A stretch of 64,000 nt of DNA from Baekduia soli (GTDB lineage: Bacteria > Actinomycetota > Thermoleophilia > Solirubrobacterales > Solirubrobacteraceae): positions 2,666,001 through 2,730,000 of the forward strand of contig NZ_CP042430.1 in assembly GCF_007970665.1 (NCBI RefSeq). The letters run 5' to 3'. This document shows positions 41,799-49,255 of the stretch, one piece after another; the stretch's first letter is position 1; every line of letters begins with the position of its first letter. Both the position numbers and the translations under genes were made by a program. Below the pieces are notes generated by a model. That model made no database searches. It was given only the letters and a program-made list of their open reading frames with translations, and was not told where the DNA came from.

Positions 41799-43408
41799 CC
41801 GACGCCGACTGGGCGCAGCTGCGCGAGCTGCCGGGGGACGAGACCCCGCTGCAGATGTTCGACCGCACGGTGGGCGAGCTCGGCGAGCGACCCCTGCTGT
41901 ACAGCTTCGAGACGCCGCTGCCCGCCGCGCAGGTCGCCGAGCTGGTCGACGGCGTGGCCGCCGGCCTGGCCGCGATGGGCGCCGGGCGCGGCGACCGCGT
42001 CGGGCTCTACCTGCAGAACGACCCGCAGTTCGTCATCGCCATGCTCGCGGCGTGGCGGATCGGCGCCGTCGCGGTGCCGTGCAACCCCATGCTGCGCGAG
42101 CGCGAGCTCGCCCACCACCTCCACGACGCCGGCGCCACGCTGCTCGTCACGCTCGACGAGCTGTACCGCGACGTCGCCCGCGCCGCGGTGCAGGCCGACG
42201 GCATCCGCGTGATCACGACGTCGGCGCGCGCGCTGGCCGGCGCGGAGGCTCCGGTGCCCGAGGGCACCACCGACCTGCTGGCGCTCGCGCGCGAGCACGC
42301 CGGCGCGCCCGTGCCCGGGCCGGCGCCCGGGCCCGGCGACGTGGCGGTGCTCACCTACACCTCGGGGACCACCGGGCCGCCCAAGGGCGCGATGAACACC
42401 CACGGCAACATCGCGTTCGGCTCCCGGGTCTACCGCGACGCGCTCGGCGTCGGCCCGCAGGACATCATCCTGGGCATCGCCCCGCTGTACCACGTGACCG
42501 GGCTGGTCGGGCACATCGGGCTGTCGGTCGCCTCCGGGGCGTCGATGGTCCTCGCGCACCGCTTCGACGCGGCCGAGGCCGCCCGGCTGGCCGAGCACCA
42601 CCGCACGACGGTGACGATCGCGGCGATCACCGCCTACCTGGCCATCGCCAACGACGAGCAGGCACGCGGCCACGACCTCGGCGCGATGCGCCGCACCTAC
42701 AGCGGCGGCGCACCGATCCCGCCCGCCACGGTCCGCGTCATCGCGCAGGCCACCGGCATGGCCGTCAAGCCGGTGTACGGCCTGACGGAGACCACCGGGC
42801 CGACGCACCTGTGCCCCGTCGACCGGGAGGCGCCCGTCGACGCGGGCTCCGGCGCGCTGTCGGTCGGCCTCGCCGTGCCCGACACGTCCGTGAGGATCCT
42901 CGGCGACGACGGGACCGAGCTGCCCCACGGCGAGGTCGGCGAGGTCTGCATCCGCGGCCCCCAGGTCGTGCCGGGCTACTGGGAGCGCCCGGAGGAGACC
43001 GCCCACGCGATCCCCGGCGGCGAGCTGCACACCGGCGACGTCGGCGTCGTCGACGCCGACGGCTGGCTCTACCTCGTCGACCGCCGCAAGGACATGATCG
43101 TGGCGTCGGGGTTCAAGGTGTGGCCGCGCGAGGTCGAGGACGTGCTCTACGAGCACGCGGCGGTCCACGAGGCCGCGGTCATCGGGGTGCCCGACGACTA
43201 CCGCGGCGAGACCGTGTGGGCCTACGTGAGCCTGAAGGCGGGCGCCACATGCACCCCGGAGGAGCTCAAGGCCCATTGCAAGGAGCGGCTGGCCGCCTAC
43301 AAGTACCCGCGGGTCGTGCACGTGCTGCCCGAGCTGCCCAAGACGCCGACGGGCAAGATCCTGCGCCGCGAGCTGCGCGATGCGGCCGTGCCGCCGCCCG
43401 TCGGCTAG
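41795..43408 (+). CDS. AMP-dependent acyl-CoA synthetase/ligase
   Basis: A 537-aa ANL-family ligase that activates a carboxylic acid with ATP and CoA. P-loop motif VLTYTSGTTGPPKGAMNTHGNI, the hinge-side TYSGGAPIPPATVRVI, VYGLTETTGPTHLCP, adenylate-binding LHTGDVGVVDADGWLYLVDRRKDMIVASGFKVWPREVED and C-terminal Lys in LPKTPTGKILRREL are all present. It overlaps the SDR start by 4 bp. It is likely the entry enzyme of the acyl-CoA pathway encoded here. The acid is unknown. Confidence 0.93.
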   Translation: MTDADWAQLRELPGDETPLQMFDRTVGELGERPLLYSFETPLPAAQVAELVDGVAAGLAAMGAGRGDRVGLYLQNDPQFVIAMLAAWRIGAVAVPCNPMLRERELAHHLHDAGATLLVTLDELYRDVARAAVQADGIRVITTSARALAGAEAPVPEGTTDLLALAREHAGAPVPGPAPGPGDVAVLTYTSGTTGPPKGAMNTHGNIAFGSRVYRDALGVGPQDIILGIAPLYHVTGLVGHIGLSVASGASMVLAHRFDAAEAARLAEHHRTTVTIAAITAYLAIANDEQARGHDLGAMRRTYSGGAPIPPATVRVIAQATGMAVKPVYGLTETTGPTHLCPVDREAPVDAGSGALSVGLAVPDTSVRILGDDGTELPHGEVGEVCIRGPQVVPGYWERPEETAHAIPGGELHTGDVGVVDADGWLYLVDRRKDMIVASGFKVWPREVEDVLYEHAAVHEAAVIGVPDDYRGETVWAYVSLKAGATCTPEELKAHCKERLAAYKYPRVVHVLPELPKTPTGKILRRELRDAAVPPPVG

Positions 43409-43411
43409 GTT
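43406..43411 (+). promoter_or_regulatory. TAGGTT -10 box overlapping the ligase stop codon
   Basis: TAGGTT includes the TAG stop of the acyl-CoA ligase and ends 6 nt before ATG 43418, so the SDR can also be made from its own leaderless mRNA. Confidence 0.45.
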
Positions 43412-43417
43412 GCGCCG

Positions 43418-44200
43418 ATGGAGCTGGGTCTGCGCGACAGGATCTGCGTCGTCACCGGCGCGAGCAAGGGCATCGGGCTGGAGGTCAGCCGCCGGCTCGT
43501 CGGCGAGGGCGCCCGCGTGCTCATGGTCGCCCGGACGCAGGACGCGCTGGCCGCGGCCGCCGAGGAGGTCGGCGCCGAGTGGCTCGCCGCCGACGTCACC
43601 GACCCCGACTGCGACGAGCGCATCATCGCCACGTGCGCCGAGCAGATGGGCGGCATCGACGTCCTGGTCAACAACGCGGGGACTTCGCGGGTCACGGCGC
43701 TGGAGGACCTCACCGACGACGACTGGCGCGACCAGCTCGAGCTCAACGTGATGGCCTCGATGCGCCTCATGCGCGCCGCCGCCCCACGGATGGCCGAGCG
43801 CGGCTGGGGGCGCATCGTCAACGTCGCCTCCTCGTCGGGCAAGCGGCCGTCGAACACCAACGGCGCCTACTCGGTCGCCAAGGCCGCCCAGCTCTCGCTC
43901 TCGCGCGTCTTCGCCGACGCCTACGCCCCGCTGGGCGTGCTCGTCAACGCCGTCACGCCGGGCCCCGTGGCCACCCCGCTGTGGACCGCGCCGGGCGGCA
44001 TGGGGGAGCAGACCGCGGCGCTGCAGGGCGTCACGCTGCAGGAGGCGCTGGACGGTGTCGGCGCGGGCGTGCCGATCAAGCGGCTGGGGGAGCCGGGGGA
44101 GATCGCCGACGTCATCGTCTTCCTGTGTTCGGAGCGCTCGTCCTACGTGACCGGCGCGGCCTGGTCGGCCGACGGCGGCCGCGTCGCGATCTTCATCTGA
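43418..44200 (+). CDS. short-chain dehydrogenase/reductase
   Basis: A 260-aa SDR: RICVVTGASKGIGLEVSRRLVGEGARVLMVART, VLVNNAGTSRVTALEDL, IVNVASSSGKRPSNTNGAYSVAKAAQLSLSRVFAD with Ser and YxxxK, and VNAVTPGPVATPLW. C-terminus SSYVTGAAWSADGGRVAIFI. It differs in sequence from the SDR upstream, so the two probably act on different intermediates. It is 9 bp after the ligase and has its own -10 box; the emfourin gene follows 7 bp later. Confidence 0.88.
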   Translation: MELGLRDRICVVTGASKGIGLEVSRRLVGEGARVLMVARTQDALAAAAEEVGAEWLAADVTDPDCDERIIATCAEQMGGIDVLVNNAGTSRVTALEDLTDDDWRDQLELNVMASMRLMRAAAPRMAERGWGRIVNVASSSGKRPSNTNGAYSVAKAAQLSLSRVFADAYAPLGVLVNAVTPGPVATPLWTAPGGMGEQTAALQGVTLQEALDGVGAGVPIKRLGEPGEIADVIVFLCSERSSYVTGAAWSADGGRVAIFI

Positions 44201-44207
44201 GTCCGCC

Positions 44208-44528
44208 GTGGCCCGCGCCGACGCACGATTGTGGCTGCGGCGCAGCGGCGGCCTGGCCGGCGTGGCCCTGGAGGCCGACCTGGACACGAGCACCCTGGAC
44301 GAGACCGAGCGCGCGGCCGTGCTCGGCGCCCTGGACATCGCCGACCTGCCCGCGCTGGCCGGCCGGCCCGCCACACCGCCGGTGCCCGACGCCTTCACCT
44401 ACGAGCTGCGCGTGCGGCGCGGCGGCGCCGAGCACCGCCTCGCCTTCGCCGAGCGCGACGCGCCCGCCGCCCTGGGACCGGTGGTCGCCGCGCTGCGCGC
44501 CCGCGCGCGCCCGGCGGGCAGACACTGA
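44208..44528 (+). CDS. emfourin-type inhibitor of M4 metallopeptidase
   Basis: A 106-aa protein matching emfourin, the protealysin inhibitor: LWLRRSGGLAGVALEADLDTSTLDETERAAVLGALD at the N-terminus and FTYELRVRRGGAEHRLAFAERDAPAALGPVVAAL at the C-terminus. It has no signal peptide. The R-SGG-L-AGV opening is the part that in studied emfourins enters the peptidase active site. Start GTG 44208. The gene lies 38 bp ahead of the M4 peptidase, the usual inhibitor-enzyme order. Small size and divergent sequence leave some doubt. Confidence 0.83.
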   Translation: MARADARLWLRRSGGLAGVALEADLDTSTLDETERAAVLGALDIADLPALAGRPATPPVPDAFTYELRVRRGGAEHRLAFAERDAPAALGPVVAALRARARPAGRH

Positions 44529-44566
44529 GCGGTTGCGCCGCGGGGCCGCGCGGGGATCATCCCGCC

Positions 44567-45610
44567 ATGACCCGGCACGGCCCCTCGCACCGGATCCTGC
44601 CGCCCGGCCTGCTGTACCGCCTGGCCCGCACCGGGGACGCCGAGGTGCGCCGTGCCGCGCTGGACACCCTCGCGCTCGACGGGCGCCTGCGCCTCGCGCG
44701 CGCCGAGGCGGCGGGCCGCCGTGGCGGCCGCGCGGCGCAGCCCGTCACCCACGCGCGGGTCGGCGGGCGGCCCAACCGCGTGATCTACGACCAGCAGCAC
44801 GCCGAGACCCAGACGCCGGGGGTCGTCGTGCGCGCCGAGGGACAGCCCGCCCCCGCCGACCCCGCCGCCAACCAGGCCTACGACGGCCTGGGCGCGACCT
44901 ACGACTTCTGGTGGAGCGTCTTCGGCCGCGACTCGATCGATGGCCAGGGCATGATGCTGCAGGGCCTCATCCACTTCGGCGAGGCCTATGACAACGCGTT
45001 CTACGACGGGGCCGGGCACATGGTCTTCGGCGACGGCGACGGGCGGCTGCTCACGCAGACGACCGCGGGCGTGGACGTCATCGGCCACGAGCTGACCCAC
45101 GGCATCACGCAGCACGAGGCCAACCTGGTGTACTCGGGGCAGTCCGGCGCGCTGAACGAGTCGATCTCCGACGTCTTCGGGGTCCAGGTCAAGCAGCGCC
45201 TGCTCGGCCAGGACACCGCGGCCTCGGACTGGCTCATCGGCGCCGACATCGTCGGGCCCGAGCTCGCGCCCGCGCTGCGGTCCATGCGGGCGCCGGGGAC
45301 CGCCAACCGCCACGACGACCAGCCCGCGACGATGGACGGCTACGTCGCCGGCGGCGACGTGCACACGAACTCGGGCATCCCCAACCACGCGTTCTACGTC
45401 GCCGCGACCACGCTCGGCGGCCACGCCTGGGACGCGGCGGGCCCGATCTGGTACGCCGCGCTGACCGACGCGAGCCTGTCGCCGAACGCCACGTTCACGG
45501 CCTTCGCGGCGCTCACGGTGCGCCACGCCGTCCAGCGCCACGGCGCCACGAGCGCCGAGGCCGAGGCGGTGCGCGCGGGTTGGGAGGCCGTCAAGGTCGC
45601 GGCGGCCTGA
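44567..45610 (+). CDS. protealysin-like M4 family metallopeptidase
   Basis: A 347-aa thermolysin-family zinc protease. There is no signal peptide; a short propeptide with the HRILPPGLLYRLA motif is that of protealysin-type precursors. The mature domain begins near residue 60 and has HELTH (His174, Glu175, His178), the third zinc ligand Glu198 in LNESISDVFG, and NSGIPNHAFYVAA with the conserved catalytic-side residues. It is predicted to work in the cytoplasm or after non-classical release, held in check by the adjacent emfourin. Confidence 0.93.
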   Translation: MTRHGPSHRILPPGLLYRLARTGDAEVRRAALDTLALDGRLRLARAEAAGRRGGRAAQPVTHARVGGRPNRVIYDQQHAETQTPGVVVRAEGQPAPADPAANQAYDGLGATYDFWWSVFGRDSIDGQGMMLQGLIHFGEAYDNAFYDGAGHMVFGDGDGRLLTQTTAGVDVIGHELTHGITQHEANLVYSGQSGALNESISDVFGVQVKQRLLGQDTAASDWLIGADIVGPELAPALRSMRAPGTANRHDDQPATMDGYVAGGDVHTNSGIPNHAFYVAATTLGGHAWDAAGPIWYAALTDASLSPNATFTAFAALTVRHAVQRHGATSAEAEAVRAGWEAVKVAAA

Positions 45611-45637
45611 GCGGGCGGGGCCGCACGCGGGCCGCCG

Positions 45638-46408
45638 CTACCGTGCCACGATCAGCCGCACCGCGCCCACGTGCTCGGGCTGCGTGCGCAGGTGGCCGTG
45701 GCGGGCGTCCCAGGCGCCCCGGGCCAGCGCGTCGCCCAGCCGCGCGACGCCGCGCGCCACCGCCTCGGGATCCGTGAGCACCCAGCCCGACTGCGCCGCG
45801 CGCACCGCCGGGTCCAGGAACGCCTCGGGGCGGGCGTAGTAGGCCTCGCCGAACCCGTCGGTGCAGTCGATCGGGACCGGGACCGGGCTCACCGTCACCT
45901 CGCCGCCCAGGACGGCGGCCACGTGGTCGATCGCCGGGAAGCGCGTGCGCTCGGTCGCGATGAGCTCGGGCACGTACTCCTGCAGCCAGAACCGCGTCAG
46001 TGCCTCGCCGTCGAAGGTCAGCACGACCGCCGGGCCGCGGCTGACGCGCCGCAGCTCCCGCAGCCCGCGGTCCAGGTCGGCCCACTGGTGGATCGTCACC
46101 GTGGCCATCGCGGCGTCGACGCTGTCGTCGTCGAGCGGCAGGCGCTCGGCGGTGGCGTCGATCGCGGGCGCCAGGTGCGCGGGGCGCTGGGCGCGCATGG
46201 CCGCCGCCGGCTCCACGGCGACCACGTGGCGGTCCTCGGGCTCGTAGGACCCCGCGCCCGCGCCGACGTTGACGACGGTGCGGGCGTCGCCCAGGGCGGC
46301 GTGCACGCGGGCCGCGATCCGCGGATCGGCCTGCCGTCGCACCGCGTAGCCGGCCCCGCCGCGCTCGTAGTCGAAGTCCCCGGCCGGGGTCGCGCGCACG
46401 TCGCCCAT
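45638..46408 (-). CDS. class I SAM-dependent methyltransferase
   Basis: A 256-aa methyltransferase. Motif I is VVNVGAGAGSYEP, followed by VVAVEPAAAMRAQRP, AERLPLDDDSVDAAMATVTIHQW and LRELRRVSRGPAVVLTFDG, all in order for a Methyltransf_11-type fold. It lacks features that would name a substrate. The start ATG 46408 gives the complete N-terminus (DFDYERGGAGYAVRRQADPRIA). It is convergent with the M4 peptidase gene. Confidence 0.85.
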   Translation of the reverse strand: MGDVRATPAGDFDYERGGAGYAVRRQADPRIAARVHAALGDARTVVNVGAGAGSYEPEDRHVVAVEPAAAMRAQRPAHLAPAIDATAERLPLDDDSVDAAMATVTIHQWADLDRGLRELRRVSRGPAVVLTFDGEALTRFWLQEYVPELIATERTRFPAIDHVAAVLGGEVTVSPVPVPIDCTDGFGEAYYARPEAFLDPAVRAAQSGWVLTDPEAVARGVARLGDALARGAWDARHGHLRTQPEHVGAVRLIVAR

Positions 46409-46533
46409 CGCGCCGATCAAAGCACAACGGCCCGGCCGCGGATGCCGCTCGCGGCGTCGGGCCCCGCGTGAGAGGCCCGGCCCACGCACCTGGCCGCGCC
46501 GGCCCCGCGATCCGCGACCTCTGGCCCGCGGGC

Positions 46534-46845
46534 TCAGGTGGCGGGCCCGACGGTGACGCCCTTCCAGAACGCGATGCGGTCCCGGATCTCGCCCGCGGCG
46601 GCCCTGGGCTCGGGGTAGTACCAGGCCGCCCCCGGGTTGACGTCGTCGCCGACCACGACGTCGTGGTAGGAGGCCGTGCCCTTCCACGGGCAGACCGACG
46701 TGCGGTCCGAGGCCCGCAGCACGGCCGGGTCGACGGCGTCGGCCGGGAAGTAGTGGTTGCCCTCGACGACCACCGTGCGGTCGCTCTCGGCCAGGGTCGC
46801 GCCGTTCCACACGGCGCGCACGGGGATGCCCTCGCTGGTGCTCAT
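46534..46845 (-). CDS. DUF427 domain protein
   Basis: A 103-aa protein that is nearly all DUF427 domain: VRAVWNGATLAESDRTVVVEGNHYFPADAVD, then TSVCPWKGTASYHDVVVGDDVNPGAAWYYPEPRAAAGEIRDRIAFWKGVTV. The CPWKG and AWYYPEP motifs are diagnostic. The function of the family is not established. ATG 46845. It follows the sulfatase by 31 bp on the same strand. Confidence 0.92.
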   Translation of the reverse strand: MSTSEGIPVRAVWNGATLAESDRTVVVEGNHYFPADAVDPAVLRASDRTSVCPWKGTASYHDVVVGDDVNPGAAWYYPEPRAAAGEIRDRIAFWKGVTVGPAT

Positions 46846-46876
46846 GACCACGGTCCGGCGCAGCCCGCGCCAGGGA

Positions 46877-48501
46877 TCAGTCGGCGGCCGGGGCCGGGGT
46901 GGGGCCGGGCACGGCGGCGGCCGCGCACGCGCGCTCGAGCTCGGCGTGCAGCCGCACGGCCTCGCGGCCCGCGGCGGCGTTGCGCCCGCGCCCGGTCCAC
47001 TTGTCCAGCAGGTTGAGCGCCTCGTCGGGGTCGGACTGCAGGTCGTAGAGCTCGTACTCGGCCGGCGCGGTCCCCGCCGGGTCGACGTAGATCGCGTACT
47101 TCCACCGGCGGTCGCGCACGCAGCGGATCCGGTTGGGCTGCCCGGGCGCCTCCTGCATGAACGTGCCGGCCTGGTGGTCGTCGTAGGTGAACAGCACGGC
47201 GTCACGCACCCCGTCGCGCTCGCCGCGAAGGACCGGGCCGAGGTCGATGCCGTCGAAGGCGGCCGGATCGCCCGGCGCGCCGCTCAGGCCCAGCAGCGTG
47301 GGGACCAGGTCGACGAGCGACACGAGCGCGTCGCTCGTGCGCGGCTCCGGGAACAGGACCGGGCTCGAGACGACCAGGGGGACGCGGATCGCCTCCTCGT
47401 AGGCGTTGAACATCTTCTGGCGCAGCCCGCCGTGCGAGAGCCCCAGCTCGCCGTGGTCCGACGTGCGCACCACGACGGTGCGCGAGCGCAGCGACGCCGG
47501 GTCGCCGGGGTCGCCGAGCAGGGTGACGAGCCGGCCGAGCTTCTCGTCGACGACGCGGTGCAGATGCGCATAGAAGTCGGCGTAGCGCTGCTGCTCGGCG
47601 CGCCCGCGCAGACCGCCCAGGTAGGAGGTCTGGCCGATCTTGGTCATCGCGTGCACCGTCGGCTTGTCGCGCAGGTCCTCGTCGATCGTCGCCGGAAGCG
47701 GCACGTGCAGGTCGGCGAACTCCGCCGGCGAGTAGCCGCCGTCGAGCATCGCCGACGGGTAGCCGAGGACGTCGTGCGGGTTGACCAGGCACCACACGAG
47801 GCAGAACGGCTCGGGCAGGTCGGCGCGGCCCAGCCAGCCCTCCATCTGGCGCGTGTAGTCCTCGTCCCAGCCGCGCCCGCTGAGCCCCGCGATGCCGCCG
47901 CCGAACGACGAGGCCTTGGCGTCGCCGCCGGCGTCGGTCGGGTCCCAGTCGGCGAAGCCGAAGTCGCGCTCGATGCGCGCCGGGTCGCCGGGGCCCCAGC
48001 GCTCGCCGTCCAGCGGCTTGGTCAGGTGCCACTTGCCCTTGAGCGCCACGTGGTAGCCGCGCTCACGCAGCAGCGTGGCGAGCGTGGCGATGCCTGCCGG
48101 CAGCTCGGGCTCGTCGCCGCTGCGCGGCCCGAGGCGCAGCAGGCCGCGGCCGAACGCCCTGGCCAGGCGCCGGCGGGGCACCTGGCCGCTGGCCGCCAGC
48201 CGGCCGGCGACGCGCAGCACGTCGGGGACGTTGGCCGGGTCGGGGAACAGGTCGCCGCGCGTCAGCGTGAGCGTCACGCCGTGGCGCGGGGGTAGGTGCC
48301 CGTGAGGATGCTCGCGCGGCTGGGCGAGCACATGGCCGTCGGGATGAAGGCGTGCGTGAACGCCATGCCCGTGCGGCGCAGCTCGGCGTCGTTGGGCATG
48401 AGCGCGTCGAGCCAGCCGGGATCGGCCGGCCAGTGCTGGGGCGCGCGCTGCTGGTCGGTGACGACCAGGATGAGGTTCGGGGGCCGTTCGGCTGCGCCCA
48501 T
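46877..48501 (-). pseudogene. type I sulfatase, frameshifted after the catalytic motif
   Basis: From ATG 48501 the frame reads PPNLILVVTDQQRAPQHWP and TAMCSPSRASILTGTYP, which contains the C-x-P-S-R formylglycine motif, then stops at 48274. The rest of the enzyme continues in another frame (HGVTLTLTRGD, LLRERGYHVALKGKWHLTKP, VVVRTSDHGELGLSHGGLRQKMFNAYEEAIRVPLVV). One additional base near the CCCCC run at about 48288-48292 joins both parts into a normal ~540-aa sulfatase with the family pattern TGxYPxxHGV. It starts 1 bp after the TetR gene ends, so it is probably the regulated target. Confidence 0.82.
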
Positions 48502-48502
48502 G

Positions 48503-49147
48503 TCAGCGCTCCACGCCGGCGTCGCCGAGGGCCGGCAGGGACGGGATGACGTCGCGGATGAGCCGGCGGCCGGTGCTCAGCAGCAGCGCCTCGACCTCCT
48601 CGCGGCTGCGCTCGCCCAGCAGCCAGAGGCGCGTGGCCTCGATCGTGAACTCGTTGAAGCAGCGCAGCGCGAAGCGCGCCTGCGGCGTGTCGCGCAGCAG
48701 GTCGGCGTTGGCCTGCAGCGTGCGCTGCACCGCGTGCTCCTTGGAGGCCAGCAGGAGCGCGTGGATGTCGGTGTCGGTCGGGTCCGGGGCGTGCCCGGCG
48801 ATCGCCAGCCACGTCTCGCGGTTGTCGGCGATGACGTCGAGGCTCGCGGCCAGGTTGCGCGCCGTGCGCTCCTCGAACGGCACCTCGGCCCCGGCCGTCC
48901 GCGCGGCGCTGAGCGCCGCCGCGCCGTCGGCGGCCACGGCGAGGAAGACGTCGCGGATCCCGCCGAAGTAGTGGTGCACGAGCGAGCGCGCGACGCCCGC
49001 GGCGTCGGCGATCTCCGCGGTGGTCACGGTCCGGTAGGGCCGCTGTGCGAACAGCCGGCGCGCGGCCTCCAGGATCTCCTGGCGCCGGTCGTCGGGGGCC
49101 AGGCGCCGTCGGCGGGGCGCGTCGGGCCGGGGGCGCTGGGCGGGCAC
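48503..49147 (-). CDS. TetR/AcrR-family transcriptional regulator
   Basis: A 214-aa regulator. The helix-turn-helix domain is RRQEILEAARRLFAQRPYRTVTTAEIADAAGVARSLVHHYFGGIRDVFLAV (about residues 20-70), followed by an all-helical ligand domain. GTG 49147 is chosen because TACGCT (a -10 box) lies 7 nt upstream; TTG 49177 would extend it by ten residues. It is divergent from the arylsulfotransferase-like gene and directly upstream of the sulfatase, so these are the likely targets. Confidence 0.85.
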   Translation of the reverse strand: MPAQRPRPDAPRRRRLAPDDRRQEILEAARRLFAQRPYRTVTTAEIADAAGVARSLVHHYFGGIRDVFLAVAADGAAALSAARTAGAEVPFEERTARNLAASLDVIADNRETWLAIAGHAPDPTDTDIHALLLASKEHAVQRTLQANADLLRDTPQARFALRCFNEFTIEATRLWLLGERSREEVEALLLSTGRRLIRDVIPSLPALGDAGVER

Positions 49148-49154
49148 GGGACGA

Positions 49155-49160
49155 AGCGTA
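49155..49160 (-). promoter_or_regulatory. TACGCT -10 box of the TetR gene
   Basis: On the minus strand TACGCT ends 7 nt before GTG 49147, fitting a leaderless transcript. Confidence 0.4.
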
Positions 49161-49255
49161 GTTGACGCGCGTTCCAATAGGGTGGTTCAATGGCCGACGG
49201 CGCGGTCGGCTCCCCGGTCTGCGGTCGCGCCGCCCTCAGACGTCAAGGAGTTGCC

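Noticed and set aside
26077-44200. Interpretation of the region as a secondary-metabolite (polyketide) cluster
   Set aside because: No KS, ACP or PKS/NRPS domains; the thiolase, crotonase and ligase genes are of catabolic type.
49155-49190. TetR operator between the TetR and arylsulfotransferase-like genes
   Set aside because: Only the 8-bp ACGCGCGT is symmetrical; flanks do not extend the symmetry, so no operator is called.
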